From: Betaproteobacteria bacterium UBA2293
GTDB taxonomy: Bacteria > Pseudomonadota > Gammaproteobacteria > Burkholderiales > Rhodocyclaceae
Direction: 5' to 3'
Assembly: GCA_002345845.1 (NCBI GenBank)
Contig: DDWF01000091.1
Location: 1 to 21,647, forward strand
DNA: 21,647 nucleotides
Each line of letters starts with the position of its first letter. The stretch's first letter is position 1. This document shows positions 7,205 to 15,474 of this stretch, piece after piece. Below the pieces are notes generated by a model that worked only from the letters and a program-made list of their open reading frames with translations, searched no databases and had not been told where the DNA came from. The position numbers were made by a program, and so were the translations under genes.

Positions 7205-7470
7205 GCGTCCCGGTCCTGATGTACACCACGGCGGTTTGCCCCTATTGCGTGCGTGCCAAGCAGTTGCTCAAGGAGCGTGGCGTCGAGGTGATCGAAGAAA
7301 TTCGCGTCGATCTGGACATGGACCGTCGTGACGAGATGATGCAGCGGACCGGTCGGCGTACCGTGCCGCAGATTTATATCGGCGACACCCACGTCGGCGG
7401 CTGTGACGAACTCTATGCGCTTGATAAGGCGGGCGGCCTGAAGCCGCTGCTGGAAACAGGCCATTCCTGA
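7201..7470 (+). CDS. grxC: Glutaredoxin 3
   Basis: Cytosolic thiol-disulfide oxidoreductase that uses glutathione to reduce protein disulfides and mixed disulfides. The 89-residue protein has the dithiol site CPYC (13-16) after the first strand VLMYTTAV, the cis-proline motif RRTVPQIYIG, and the glutathione-binding GGCDEL. Length and motifs match GrxC rather than monothiol Grx4. The start overlaps the rhodanese stop by 4 bp (ATGA), indicating translational coupling. secB follows after 28 nt. Confidence 0.97.
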   Translation: MSVPVLMYTTAVCPYCVRAKQLLKERGVEVIEEIRVDLDMDRRDEMMQRTGRRTVPQIYIGDTHVGGCDELYALDKAGGLKPLLETGHS

Positions 7471-7498
7471 CCTTTCATCCCTTTCTCGAAAGAAGAAT

Positions 7499-7963
7499 AT
7501 GGAACAGAACGAACAACCCGTCTTTGGCATCGAAAAACTCTACGTCAAGGATCTCTCGCTGGAAGTGCCCAACGCACCGGAGGTTTTTCTCGAGCGCGAA
7601 GCCCCGCAGATCCAGATTCAACTCAATTCCGGCGGCCGTCCGGTTGGTGACAACGTGTACGAGGTGGTGCTGACGGTGACGGTGACCGCTTCCATCGGCG
7701 AAAAGACCGTTTTCCTGGTCGAGGTTGGCCAGGCTGGTGTGTTCCGCATCCAGAACGTGCCGCAGGAACAGATGGAGCCGCTGATCGCGGTAGCCTGTCC
7801 GAACATCCTCTTCCCCTACGCCCGGGAAGTGGTGTCCGATGCCGTGACGCGTGCCGGCTTCCAGCCCATCGTTCTGCAACCGGTCAATTTCGAGGCCATG
7901 TACCTGCAGCGTTTGCAAGAGCAGGAGCTGGCCCAGGCGCCGACCGAGGTTCCCATCCAGTAA
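7499..7963 (+). CDS. secB: Protein-export chaperone SecB
   Basis: Homotetrameric cytosolic chaperone that keeps precursor proteins unfolded and delivers them to SecA. The 154-residue protein contains the family hallmarks IEKLYVKDLSLEVPNAPEVF near the N-terminus, the beta-rich core (YEVVLTVTVTASIGEKTVFLVEVGQAGVF), and CPNILFPYAREVVSDAVTRAGFQPIVLQPVNFEAMY. The C-terminal tail is short and acidic/Gln-rich, and it ends in TEVPIQ. It lacks an obvious zinc- or SecA-binding basic tail, which is normal. A GAAAGAAG stretch precedes the ATG. The grxC-secB-gpsA order is conserved in many proteobacteria, here with an SH3-domain gene inserted before gpsA. Confidence 0.98.
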   Translation: MEQNEQPVFGIEKLYVKDLSLEVPNAPEVFLEREAPQIQIQLNSGGRPVGDNVYEVVLTVTVTASIGEKTVFLVEVGQAGVFRIQNVPQEQMEPLIAVACPNILFPYAREVVSDAVTRAGFQPIVLQPVNFEAMYLQRLQEQELAQAPTEVPIQ

Positions 7964-7972
7964 GGAAGACAC

Positions 7973-8413
7973 ATGTTGCGCCGGACACTTCTCGCCTTGA
8001 GCCTGGCCGGCGCCGCCGGTCTGACGGCCGCCAGCGACTACCGCGTCGTCGATGTGCCGGTAGCCATCCTCTATGATGCGCCGTCACAGAAAGGACAGAA
8101 GCTCTATCTGATCCGGGCACAAACACCGGTTGAGGTTGTCGTCCGTCTTGAAGGCTGGCTCAAGGTGCGGGATGCCGAAGGCTCCCTGGCCTGGATCGAG
8201 TCAGCCAACCTGGCGGAAAAGCGCAACTTGGTGGTGATCGCGCCGAAGGCCGAAATTCGCCAAGCCGACAATCCTGAGGCACCGGTTGTTGCCGAACTCG
8301 ACAAGTGGGTGGCCGTCGAACTACTGGCCCCAGCAGCGCCGGGCTGGGCGCGGGTCAGGCATCGCGACGGGGCAACCGGTTTCGTCAGCATCACGCAGGT
8401 CTGGGGGCTATGA
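7973..8413 (+). CDS. Exported SH3-domain protein (two bacterial SH3 repeats)
   Basis: Probable periplasmic protein of unknown role. A cleavable signal peptide covers residues 1-21 ([21 protein letters not shown]). Two SH3_3/SH3_4-like repeats follow: about 22-82 ([30 protein letters not shown] through [20 protein letters not shown]) and about 88-146 ([23 protein letters not shown] through [23 protein letters not shown]). Each ends with the W-V-R-G-W/F-I pattern of bacterial SH3 folds, which often bind peptidoglycan peptides. AAGGAAG lies 5 nt or so before the ATG. It sits between secB and gpsA and overlaps gpsA by ATGA, so it is an integral member of the operon. Confidence 0.88.
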   Translation: MLRRTLLALSLAGAAGLTAASDYRVVDVPVAILYDAPSQKGQKLYLIRAQTPVEVVVRLEGWLKVRDAEGSLAWIESANLAEKRNLVVIAPKAEIRQADNPEAPVVAELDKWVAVELLAPAAPGWARVRHRDGATGFVSITQVWGL

Positions 8414-9399
8414 GACTGACGTTGCTTGGGGCCGGTGCCTGGGGCACCGCGCTGGCTATTGCCTTTGCCGGCAAGCATCAGGTCACCCTCTGGTCGCGCG
8501 AGGCCGATGTGGCCGCCGAACTGCGCGATTCGCGTGAGAACCGGCGGTTTTTCCCGGGTTATCGCTTGCCCGATGGGGTGGATGTCACGACCGATTTTGC
8601 GGCAGCGGTGAGTGGCGCCGAACTGCTCATCGTTGCTACGCCGATCGCCGGTCTGCGGCCGACAGTCGAGAATCTGCGGGCATTGGGAGTCTGCTTGCCA
8701 TTGCTCTGGGTGTGCAAGGGATTCGAGGCTGGCAGCGGCAAGTTGCCGCATCAGGTCGTTGGCGAAGTGTTAGGTCCTGACGCCGTTTTCGGGGCCCTCT
8801 CCGGCCCCAGTTTTGCCGAGGAAGTCGCTGCCGGACAGCCGACAGCCATCGCTCTGGCGGCCAACGACCCGGCTTTTGCCCGCGAGGCCGCCCGCCAGCT
8901 GCATGCAGCTCGCTTGCGCATCTATGCCAATGACGATCTGGTCGGGGTCGAGGTTGGCGGAGCCGTCAAGAATGTTCTGGCCATCGCAACCGGTGTTTGC
9001 GACGGTCTCGGTCTCGGGCTGAATTCGCGGGCTGCGCTGATGACTCGTGGCCTGGCCGAAATCGCCCGCCTCGGTGTGGCACTGGGGGCGCAGCGCGAAA
9101 CCTTCATGGGGCTCGCCGGTATGGGCGATCTGATCCTGACCTGTACCGGCGATCTGTCGCGTAACCGACGCGTTGGACTGGCGCTGGCCGAGAACAAGTC
9201 GCTGTCACAAGTCCTCGAAGAGCTGGGGCACGTCGCCGAAGGTGTTTACACGGCGCGCGAGGTGGATCGCCTGGCCAGCCAGTTCGCTGTCGATATGCCG
9301 ATCAGTGCGGCCGTTGCGGCAGTCCTTGATGGTCGCCTCAGCGCCGTCCAGGCAGTGGACCAGTTGATGGCCCGCGATCCCAGGGAAGAAGTGGCTTAA
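8410..9399 (+). CDS. gpsA: Glycerol-3-phosphate dehydrogenase [NAD(P)+]
   Basis: Reduces dihydroxyacetone phosphate to sn-glycerol 3-phosphate, the backbone for phospholipid synthesis, in the cytosol. The 329-residue protein has the Rossmann motif [10 protein letters not shown] (7-16), the phosphate-binding region VCKGFE (Lys103), [10 protein letters not shown], and the catalytic Lys187 in [13 protein letters not shown]. The C-terminal helical domain has [13 protein letters not shown] and SRNRRVG. The start at 8410 ([13 protein letters not shown]) is chosen because it begins the first strand and overlaps the preceding stop as ATGA; the reading frame is open further upstream but without support. 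The stop shares TTAA (9396-9399) with the convergent trmL stop. Confidence 0.97.
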   Translation: MRLTLLGAGAWGTALAIAFAGKHQVTLWSREADVAAELRDSRENRRFFPGYRLPDGVDVTTDFAAAVSGAELLIVATPIAGLRPTVENLRALGVCLPLLWVCKGFEAGSGKLPHQVVGEVLGPDAVFGALSGPSFAEEVAAGQPTAIALAANDPAFAREAARQLHAARLRIYANDDLVGVEVGGAVKNVLAIATGVCDGLGLGLNSRAALMTRGLAEIARLGVALGAQRETFMGLAGMGDLILTCTGDLSRNRRVGLALAENKSLSQVLEELGHVAEGVYTAREVDRLASQFAVDMPISAAVAAVLDGRLSAVQAVDQLMARDPREEVA

Positions 9400-9896
9400 A
9401 CGCCAGCTTCTTCTGCCGGCCGTGGTGAAGGCTGGGTAGCGCCGGCGAAACCGTTTTGCCGCCAGGCCTCGAAAACGGTAACGGCGACGGCATTCGACAG
9501 GTTCAGGCTGCGTTGGCCGGCCTGCATGGGCAGGCGTAGTCGCTGCTGTAGCGGAAACTCCGCGATCACCGCGGGGGGCAGACCGCTGGTTTCCCGACCA
9601 AAGACAAAAACATCATCATTGCGCAGGACGCTGGTGAATGGACTGGCTTCGCCGCGCGTAGTCATCGCCAGGAGGCGACGGCCGGCCAGGGCTGCCTTGC
9701 AGGCATCCCAGTCGGCGTGGTGTACGACACGGGCGTACTCGTGGTAATCGAGTCCGGCCCGCCGCAACCCCTTGTCGGTGATGACGAAACCCAGGGGTTC
9801 GACGAGGTGCAGCTCGGCCCCGGTATTGGCGCAGAGGCGGATGATGTTGCCGGTATTGGGGGGGATTTCCGGCTGGTAGAGGACGACGGCGAACAC
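9396..9896 (-). CDS. trmL: tRNA (cytidine(34)-2'-O)-methyltransferase TrmL
   Basis: SPOUT-family methyltransferase that 2'-O-methylates the wobble base of certain tRNA-Leu isoacceptors in bacteria studied. The 166-residue protein has the N-terminal [23 protein letters not shown], the substrate-region [18 protein letters not shown], and the knot SAM motifs GRETSGLP (100-107) and [16 protein letters not shown] (130-145), all characteristic of TrmL/CspR. The start is GTG at 9896; no Shine-Dalgarno sequence is evident upstream. The C-terminal tail after AWRQ (about 20 residues, Pro/Ala-rich) is longer than the core fold needs. It lies 45 nt downstream of comF on the same strand. Confidence 0.95.
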   Translation of the reverse strand: MFAVVLYQPEIPPNTGNIIRLCANTGAELHLVEPLGFVITDKGLRRAGLDYHEYARVVHHADWDACKAALAGRRLLAMTTRGEASPFTSVLRNDDVFVFGRETSGLPPAVIAEFPLQQRLRLPMQAGQRSLNLSNAVAVTVFEAWRQNGFAGATQPSPRPAEEAGV

Positions 9897-9941
9897 GCGC
9901 AGCAGGGAGGGGATGATGAAAGTCCGCGATTAGACCACGGA

Positions 9942-10664
9942 TCAGTGCTTCAGGGCGCGCGCCGCAACAAGCAGCGTAATGTCGCCGGCACCATGCAAGC
10001 GCAGCACGCGGGCACATTCGTTGGCCGAGGCGCCGGTGGTCATGACATCGTCGATCAGCACCACGTCCCGACCACCAAGGTCGCCGCTGCAAACGAAGGC
10101 GCCGCGAACATTGCGTTGTCGTTCGCCGGGCAGCAAGTCCGCCTGGGGGCGTGTCGGCCGCTGCCGGTGCAGCAGATCCGGCTGGTAAGGCAGCCCCAGT
10201 ATCCGTGCAACGCAGCGGGCAATCTCGCCGGCCTGGTTGAAACCCCTCTCGCGTAGACGTTCCTCATGCAATGGCATCGGCAGCAACGTTTGGCCGGCCG
10301 GCGTCAGCCGCTCCGCCATGTGCGCGCCCAACCAGTCGGCGATGGCCAGGCGGTGCTGATATTTCAGGGCATGGATGATGCGGTCGGCGGGGAATTCATA
10401 GGTCCACAGCGCAAGTGCCCGGGTGTAATGGGGGGGCTCCTTCAGGCAGGCGCCGCAACGCTCGCCGTGCGTAGTCGGCAGGGCGCATCGCGGGCACAGG
10501 TGCTCCGGGGGCAGGGCCGGCAGATCATTGTGGCAGCGGGCGCAGAGCAGCGCTCCGCTGGTGTCTTCACCACAGAGCAGGCAACTGCCGGGGAGGAGTT
10601 GCGCCGCCAGGCGACGGACAAGTTGGCGCGGAAGAATGGATGGCGGGTAGGGTAAAATTGACAT
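9942..10664 (-). CDS. comF: ComF-family phosphoribosyltransferase-like protein
   Basis: ComF proteins are needed for DNA uptake in transformable bacteria; the biochemical reaction is not settled. The 240-residue protein has an N-terminal zinc-ribbon region with four CxxC pairs (CLLC, CARC, CPRC, CGAC, about residues 28-72). A type I phosphoribosyltransferase domain follows, with LLPMPLHEERLRERGFNQA and the PRPP loop DVVLIDDVMTTGAS (near 205-218). GAGGAGG lies about 9 nt before the ATG at 10664. The start codon lies within the -35 box of the divergent bioB promoter, so the two transcription units may interfere. No other competence gene is in the window. Confidence 0.94.
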   Translation of the reverse strand: MSILPYPPSILPRQLVRRLAAQLLPGSCLLCGEDTSGALLCARCHNDLPALPPEHLCPRCALPTTHGERCGACLKEPPHYTRALALWTYEFPADRIIHALKYQHRLAIADWLGAHMAERLTPAGQTLLPMPLHEERLRERGFNQAGEIARCVARILGLPYQPDLLHRQRPTRPQADLLPGERQRNVRGAFVCSGDLGGRDVVLIDDVMTTGASANECARVLRLHGAGDITLLVAARALKH

Positions 10665-10686
10665 CGCCTTTAGCCTCCTCGATAAT
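10658..10686 (+). promoter_or_regulatory. Strong sigma-70 type promoter of bioB-bioC
   Basis: TTGACA at 10658-10663, exactly 17 bp, then GATAAT at 10681-10686: full -35 match and 5 of 6 at -10. A transcript would start near 10693, giving a leader of about 48 nt to the bioB ATG. The leader could begin with the small hairpin CGGGT TGCTT ACCCG (10696-10710). No BirA box half-sites (TTGTAAACC/GGTTTACAA) are visible. The -35 overlaps the comF start codon. Confidence 0.75.
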
Positions 10687-10740
10687 TCATAATTACGGGT
10701 TGCTTACCCGCGTTTCGCTATTTCTTTCGTCAGGTACCTC

Positions 10741-11724
10741 ATGCAAGCCAGCTCTGTCGCCGCCGTTTCCACCCTTTCGCAACAATCGTCGAGCCGTCGC
10801 TGGACGGTCGAAGAGGTGCTTGCGCTCTACGAGATGCCATTGATGGATCTGATCTGGCAAGCTCAGGGAGTGCATCGCCAGCATTTTGATGCCAACGCCA
10901 TTCAACGCTCGACGCTGCTTTCGGTCAAGACGGGAGGCTGTTCGGAAGATTGCAGCTACTGTTCGCAATCGGCCCGCTACGACACCGACCTCGAACGCGA
11001 ACGCCTGATGCCGCTTGATGAAGTGGTCGCAGCGGCCCGTGCCGCCAAGGAAAAAGGGGCATCCCGCTTCTGCATGGGGGCAGCCTGGAAGGGGCCGAAG
11101 GACAACGATCTCGATCGCGTTCTCGACATGGTGCGCGAGGTCAAGGCACTCGGCATGCAGACCTGTGTCACCCTCGGCATGCTCAAGGACGGCCAGGCTG
11201 AAAAGCTGAAGGATGCCGGTCTCGATTATTACAATCACAATCTCGATACCGATCGCGAATTCTACGGCCAGGTGATCAAGAGTCACACCCATGACGATCG
11301 CCTGGATACGCTCGATCAGGTCCGTGACGCGGGCATCAATGTCTGTTCCGGCGGCATCATCGGCATGGGCGAGTCGCGCAAGAACCGGGCGGCGCTGCTG
11401 GTCCAGCTGGCCAATCTGCCGCAGCCTCCGGAGTCGGTGCCAATCAACAATCTGGTGCCTATTCCCGGTACGCCGCTGGCGGATGTGCCGCGTCTCGATC
11501 CCTTCGAGTTCGTCCGTACCATTGCCGCCGCACGCATCACCATGCCGACCTCCTGGGTTCGCCTCTCGGCCGGTCGTCAGGAGATGAGCGATGAGCTTCA
11601 GGCTCTCTGTTTCCTGGCCGGTGCCAACTCGATGTTCTACGGCGACCACCTGTTGACGACCGGCAATCCGGAAGTCGACCGCGATGATGCGCTGTTTGCC
11701 CGTCTCGGTGTGAAGGCCGTTTGA
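10741..11724 (+). CDS. bioB: Biotin synthase
   Basis: Radical SAM enzyme that inserts sulfur into dethiobiotin, the last step of biotin synthesis, using a [4Fe-4S] cluster for radical generation and a [2Fe-2S] cluster as sulfur donor. The 327-residue protein has the CxxxCxxC cluster motif [10 protein letters not shown] (Cys67, Cys71, Cys74), the glycine-rich [36 protein letters not shown], the SGGIIGMGE motif and VRLSAGR, which supplies the conserved Arg near the [2Fe-2S] cluster. The N-terminal 20 residues are low-complexity Ser/Gln. Its stop overlaps the bioC start (TTGA). bioA, bioF and bioD are not in the window. Confidence 0.98.
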   Translation: MQASSVAAVSTLSQQSSSRRWTVEEVLALYEMPLMDLIWQAQGVHRQHFDANAIQRSTLLSVKTGGCSEDCSYCSQSARYDTDLERERLMPLDEVVAAARAAKEKGASRFCMGAAWKGPKDNDLDRVLDMVREVKALGMQTCVTLGMLKDGQAEKLKDAGLDYYNHNLDTDREFYGQVIKSHTHDDRLDTLDQVRDAGINVCSGGIIGMGESRKNRAALLVQLANLPQPPESVPINNLVPIPGTPLADVPRLDPFEFVRTIAAARITMPTSWVRLSAGRQEMSDELQALCFLAGANSMFYGDHLLTTGNPEVDRDDALFARLGVKAV

Positions 11725-12599
11725 GCGCTGGTTTTATCGACCGCCGTCAGGTTGCCCGGCGCTTTGCCCGGGCGGCGGCGGGCTACGGCGAGGGCGATTT
11801 TCTGGTTCGGGAAATCGACCGGCGCATGCAGGAACGCCTCGATTACGTCAGCTTGCAGCCAAAGCGTATTATTGATCTGGGTTGTAGCCGTGGTGGCAGT
11901 TTCGCCGGCCTGACGGCGCGTTATCCTGACGCTGAGCTGATCGGTATCGATCTGGTGCCGGCCATGCTGGTCAGCCCTGATTTGGCAACGGTGGGCTGGC
12001 GCCGCTGGCTGAACCTTGGCCGACAGACGGGGCCGCTGCGCCTGGCGGCCGACGCCGCCAGTGTGCCGCTGGCCGCCAGTTGTGCCAGCCTGCTCTGGTC
12101 CAATCTTCTGCTGCACTGGCTCGACGATCCGCTGCCGGCATTCGCAGAAGCACACCGTCTGCTTGAAGTTGACGGATTGCTGATGTTTTCCACTTTCGGT
12201 CCCGATACGCTGAAAGAGATACGCGCCGCTTTCGGCGATGGGCACGCCCATACCCAGCGCTTCATCGACATGCACGATCTGGGCGACATGCTGGTCAGCT
12301 GCGGCTTTGCCGACCCGGTCATGGACATGGAAGTGATCACTCTGACCTACAGCGATCTCGATGCACTTTTCGCCGACCTGCGCGCGGCCGGCGGCACCTG
12401 CGCCATGAAAGCCCGAAGCCACGGCCTGAGCGGTCGCCAGGGCTGGGCGGCAGCGCGCTCGGCTTACGAAGCGATGCGTCAAGCTGGCAAGCTGCCGGCG
12501 ACCTTCGAAGTGGTTTATGGTCATGCTTGGAAGGTGGCCCCGAAGAAGCTGGCTGACGGGCGCGCCATCGTCCATTTCGATCGGCCGCGCGGGCGTTGA
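11721..12599 (+). CDS. bioC: Malonyl-ACP O-methyltransferase BioC
   Basis: SAM-dependent methyltransferase that disguises malonyl-ACP as its methyl ester so that fatty-acid enzymes can build the pimeloyl chain of biotin. The 292-residue protein shows motif [17 protein letters not shown] (about 49-64), the acidic residue [11 protein letters not shown], and the BioC-like segments [44 protein letters not shown], which places it with BioC rather than general methyltransferases. The proposed start is TTG 11721, overlapping the bioB stop by 4 bp; no nearby ATG fits. It ends directly against the stop of the convergent msrQ with no intervening base. Role is supported by co-transcription with bioB. 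Confidence 0.92.
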   Translation: MSAGFIDRRQVARRFARAAAGYGEGDFLVREIDRRMQERLDYVSLQPKRIIDLGCSRGGSFAGLTARYPDAELIGIDLVPAMLVSPDLATVGWRRWLNLGRQTGPLRLAADAASVPLAASCASLLWSNLLLHWLDDPLPAFAEAHRLLEVDGLLMFSTFGPDTLKEIRAAFGDGHAHTQRFIDMHDLGDMLVSCGFADPVMDMEVITLTYSDLDALFADLRAAGGTCAMKARSHGLSGRQGWAAARSAYEAMRQAGKLPATFEVVYGHAWKVAPKKLADGRAIVHFDRPRGR

Positions 12600-13265
12600 T
12601 CAGTCGGGTTTCTGCTTGAAGAAGCGGATCGGCTTGGCTTCCGGGAAGCGTGTAACCGGGATCGCCTTACGCCGTCGTTCGCGAATCCGCCAGCCGATGA
12701 GCAGGCCCATTGCCGCACTGGAGACGAGCGCCCGCAGCCATTGTTCATTCTTGGCCAGCCACAGGTAGTGGCCGCTGGCGAGAATGCCGATCAGATAGAT
12801 GTTGCGATGCAGCTCCTGCCAGCGTCGGCCACCCAGCCGACGTACTGCCCATTGTCCGGAAGTGACGGCGAGCGGGATAAGTAGCAGGAAGGCGGCGAAG
12901 CCGAGGCTGACGTAGGGGCGTTTGAAGACATCGCGGGCAATGGCTTCGGGCACGAAGCTGTGGTCAATAGCGATGAAGGTCAGCAGGTGGAGAGCGGCGT
13001 AGAAGAAGGTCAGCAGCCCGAGCAGGCGGCGCAGCCGCAGCAGCCAGTGCATCTGGGTGAGGGCGCGCAGCGGCGAAATGCACAGGGTCAGCAGCAACAG
13101 GTTGAAGGTCCAGCTGCCGGTCCAGCGCTGGGCCAGCTCGATCGCCTCCTCTGCTCCCTCGCCATGCCAGTCAAACCATGCCAGGCGGGCGGCAGGGAGC
13201 AGGCAAAGTATGAGGAGCCCGGTCTTGAGCCAGGTCAGCTGTCGCGAATCAGGTTGGAAACTCAT
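12600..13265 (-). CDS. msrQ: Heme-binding membrane subunit MsrQ (YedZ-like)
   Basis: Integral membrane b-type heme/flavin protein of the ferric-reductase-like family that feeds electrons to the periplasmic methionine-sulfoxide reductase MsrP. The 221-residue protein has about six hydrophobic segments (first near 12-30, then 47-65, 77-98, 115-135, 150-167, 175-192). Candidate heme-ligand histidines are HLLTFIAIDH and ELHRNIYLIGILASGHYLWL. The WTFNLLLLTLCISPLRAL and LRRLLGLLTFFYAALH motifs are typical of MsrQ. The catalytic partner gene msrP, normally directly upstream, is not present: the upstream neighbour is an HDOD protein. It ends back-to-back with bioC. Confidence 0.92.
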   Translation of the reverse strand: MSFQPDSRQLTWLKTGLLILCLLPAARLAWFDWHGEGAEEAIELAQRWTGSWTFNLLLLTLCISPLRALTQMHWLLRLRRLLGLLTFFYAALHLLTFIAIDHSFVPEAIARDVFKRPYVSLGFAAFLLLIPLAVTSGQWAVRRLGGRRWQELHRNIYLIGILASGHYLWLAKNEQWLRALVSSAAMGLLIGWRIRERRRKAIPVTRFPEAKPIRFFKQKPD

Positions 13266-13334
13266 GCGTTTCGGGGCTCATGGCTGGGTTCGCCCAGTGT
13301 TGGCGAAAAGGCCGCCGGGTGTATTGCCGGATTT

Positions 13335-14180
13335 CTATACTGCAAGAGCCGCCCGCAGTTCACGAATGTCTTCCTCGGCCTCTTCGAGCAAATCGGCGAA
13401 ACGGCTGCGATCGCCGATTGTTTGCTCTACCGTCGCCGGGGGGATTTCAGTGAGCAATGAACACTGGGTATCCATTGCCAGCAAGTTGGCGAAATACAGT
13501 ATGTCGCGAATGCTCGACGGGGCCTCGATGTTCTGCGGCTGATCATGGTCGCGGACGGCCTCGGTAATGTGATCCGGCAGGCCGAGGATATGCAGGAGGC
13601 TCTCGCCGATGCTCTCGTGCCAGCCACGAATCAGATCGAGCATGGCATCGCGATTGTCGCGGTATTCAGCATATTCGGCGGCCCGGAAGAGCAGGTAGAA
13701 AATGCCGATGTCGTGCACCAGGCCGGCCAGCATTGCCTCATCCGGTTTGACCCGGCCGATACGGCGGGCCAGCACGCGGGCGATAGCGGCAACCTGCAGC
13801 GAGTGCTCCCAGGCCTGGCGGGCGAGATCGTCGTAGGCAGCCAGATTGCGCGACTTGAGCATCTGATCCATGGCTACCGCCAGCGAGGTTGTCCGCACCA
13901 CCTCGAAGCCAAGACGTCCGATGGCGCTGGCGAGATCGGTCACGCGCTTGCCGGATGGGTTGTAACTGACCGAGTTGGCCAGTCGCAGCAGCTTGCTAGA
14001 AATGAGCGGCTCAATCCCGACTACCTGAACCACACGTTCAAGGCTCGCTATCGGGTCCCTGAGCGTATTGCGCACCAGGATGGCTGCATCCATGCAGGTA
14101 GGAAAGTTGACATCCCCCGACAGGTCGCGGGCGATGTCCTCAAGAATGCGGAAATGGATGCGTGGATCAATCTCGGACAT
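13335..14180 (-). CDS. HDOD-domain signalling protein
   Basis: HDOD proteins relate to HD phosphohydrolases and usually act as signalling or scaffold modules in cyclic-nucleotide or stress pathways. The 281-residue protein is essentially one HDOD domain (about 20-220): [58 protein letters not shown] is the classic N-terminal helical part. Unlike many HDOD proteins, it keeps HD-like residues: [26 protein letters not shown] and VRDHDQP, so catalytic activity cannot be excluded. The C-terminal about 60 residues are acidic and helical. The ATG lies one base after the stop of the CBS gene, so the two are expected to be co-expressed. No signal peptide or membrane helix. Confidence 0.9.
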   Translation of the reverse strand: MSEIDPRIHFRILEDIARDLSGDVNFPTCMDAAILVRNTLRDPIASLERVVQVVGIEPLISSKLLRLANSVSYNPSGKRVTDLASAIGRLGFEVVRTTSLAVAMDQMLKSRNLAAYDDLARQAWEHSLQVAAIARVLARRIGRVKPDEAMLAGLVHDIGIFYLLFRAAEYAEYRDNRDAMLDLIRGWHESIGESLLHILGLPDHITEAVRDHDQPQNIEAPSSIRDILYFANLLAMDTQCSLLTEIPPATVEQTIGDRSRFADLLEEAEEDIRELRAALAV

Positions 14181-14181
14181 T

Positions 14182-14613
14182 TCAACCGCTGATGTAGCGC
14201 TCCAGTTGTTCGATCAGGAATTGTTGGGCGCTGATGGTTTCCTTGACCATGTCGCCGATCGAGATCAAGCCGGCCACACTACCGTCATCCTCAAGAACCG
14301 GCAGGTGGCGGAATCGCTTCTCGGTCATCAGTGCCATGCACTCTTCGAGCGTTGCGTTCTTGCCGACGTAGGCGACGCGGTCGCTCATGACCTCGCGTAC
14401 GGCGGTTTCGCGGGAGCTCTTGCCATGGAGGATCATCTTGCGCGCGTAATCGCGCTCGGAAAAGATACCCACCAGTCTCTCGCCATCAAGTACCAATACC
14501 GCACCAACATCGTGTTGCGCCATGACAGAAAGTGCCTGGTAAACGGAATCTGCCGGGGCGACGACGGCGAGTGGCCGCTGCTTGTCAGCCAGCAGTTGTT
14601 TGAGCGTTTTCAT
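14182..14613 (-). CDS. Two-CBS-domain protein
   Basis: Small stand-alone CBS-pair protein (143 residues). CBS pairs bind adenosyl ligands (AMP, ATP, SAM) and regulate partner proteins. CBS1 spans about 5-62 ([43 protein letters not shown]) and CBS2 about 72-130 ([42 protein letters not shown]); both carry the hydrophobic GIFSERD / GLISIGD ends typical of nucleotide-binding CBS motifs. I chose ATG 14613 because GAGGAG lies 7 nt upstream; an ATG at 14661 would add 16 unlikely residues. It directly precedes the HDOD gene, which may be its partner. That link is inference. Confidence 0.93.
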   Translation of the reverse strand: MKTLKQLLADKQRPLAVVAPADSVYQALSVMAQHDVGAVLVLDGERLVGIFSERDYARKMILHGKSSRETAVREVMSDRVAYVGKNATLEECMALMTEKRFRHLPVLEDDGSVAGLISIGDMVKETISAQQFLIEQLERYISG

Positions 14614-14682
14614 GAATATCTCCTCTATTGGGGGTTTGTTGTCGGGCCAGTCTATCCCCACCGCCGGGGGCTGCCAAGCCTT

Positions 14683-14712
14683 GAAAACAAAAAGGCAGCC
14701 GAAGCTGCCTTT
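14683..14712 (-). terminator. Rho-independent terminator of the cytochrome c4 gene
   Basis: On the minus strand: a perfect 9-bp stem AAAGGCAGC / GCTGCCTTT closed by a TTCG tetraloop (14691-14712), followed by TTGTTTTC. It lies 18 nt after the cytochrome gene stop and separates it from the CBS-HDOD unit. Confidence 0.88.
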
Positions 14713-14730
14713 GTTGGGAGAGTGTGTCGT

Positions 14731-15366
14731 TCAGCGCAAGCCGGCGGCATATTCCGCAACGGCTGCAATTTCCACGTCGGAAAGTTTGGCCGCAATCGTG
14801 CGCATCATCGATTCCGGATCGTTGGCGCGCTCTTCGACCCGGAAGGCCTTCAGTTGGGTGACCGTGTATTCAGGGAACTGGCCAGCCAGACGCGGATATT
14901 GGGCGGGAATGCCAGCACCGGAAGGGCCGTGGCAGCCGGCGCAGGCGGGGACGCCTTTCTTGAAGTCACCCTGGCGCCACAGGCGCTGGCCAAGGGCAAT
15001 CTTGCTCTCGTCCGTGGCGGCGGCGGGGGTCAGCTTCTGGCTGGCGAACCAGGCAGCGACGTTGCGCATGTCTTCGTCAGACAAGGCGGCAACCATGCCG
15101 GCCATGATGGCGTTGTTACGGGCAGCGGGCTTGCCGTCGGCAGCCTTGAAATTGACCAGTTGCTTGTAGATGTACGGTTCGATCTGTCCGGCCAGATGCG
15201 GATTGGCCGAGGTCATGCTGTTGCCGTCTGCTCCGTGGCAAGCGACACAGATCGATTCGGCGACGATTTTGCCCTTGGCAGGGTCAGCCTTGCTCTTGGC
15301 CCCTTCGGCTGCATGAGCGATGACAGTGGTGGCAAGAAGGATTGCCATTGCCGCGGAACGAATCAT
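14731..15366 (-). CDS. Diheme cytochrome c4
   Basis: Periplasmic electron carrier with two c-type hemes, usually donating electrons to cytochrome oxidases such as cbb3. The 211-residue precursor has a signal peptide (about 1-19, [19 protein letters not shown]) and two CxxCH heme sites, CVACH (about 40-44) and CAGCH (about 141-145). Each half has a later Met ligand region ([16 protein letters not shown] and [13 protein letters not shown]), and both halves repeat the PHLAGQ / PRLAGQ motif, as expected from the duplicated c4 fold. AAGGAG lies about 7 nt before the ATG. It has its own terminator downstream and diverges from engB across a 108-bp gap containing a perfect palindrome. Confidence 0.96.
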   Translation of the reverse strand: MIRSAAMAILLATTVIAHAAEGAKSKADPAKGKIVAESICVACHGADGNSMTSANPHLAGQIEPYIYKQLVNFKAADGKPAARNNAIMAGMVAALSDEDMRNVAAWFASQKLTPAAATDESKIALGQRLWRQGDFKKGVPACAGCHGPSGAGIPAQYPRLAGQFPEYTVTQLKAFRVEERANDPESMMRTIAAKLSDVEIAAVAEYAAGLR

Positions 15367-15424
15367 TTAAGAGCTCCTTGTACGCGTTTGTGGGCGCTTT
15401 GGCCGGAACGGGAAGTTTCAAACC

Positions 15425-15439
15425 TGTTATTCTATAACA
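15425..15439. promoter_or_regulatory. Perfect palindrome TGTTAT-TCT-ATAACA between cytochrome c4 and engB
   Basis: A 6-3-6 perfect inverted repeat in an AT-rich patch of the divergent intergenic region. It sits about 36 nt before the engB ATG and about 59 nt before the cytochrome start. It contains -10-like strings on both strands (TATTCT or TATAAC forward, TATAGA reverse), so it may be two overlapping promoters, an operator, or both. No matching regulator is known to me. Confidence 0.45.
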
Positions 15440-15474
15440 CTTCGCCCAGCGTTGGCGGGTCTTCCGAGTTTTTT

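Noticed and set aside
13289..15457. TTCGCCCAGYGTTGGCG occurs at 13289-13305 and 15441-15457, both intergenic.
   Set aside because: A 16-of-17 match is about what chance can give in a GC-rich window this size, and nothing else links the two sites.
14068..15474. A very long open frame continuing upstream of engB on the plus strand.
   Set aside because: It is antisense to the well-supported HDOD, CBS and cytochrome c4 genes and only reflects GC-rich codon usage; EngB begins at 15475.
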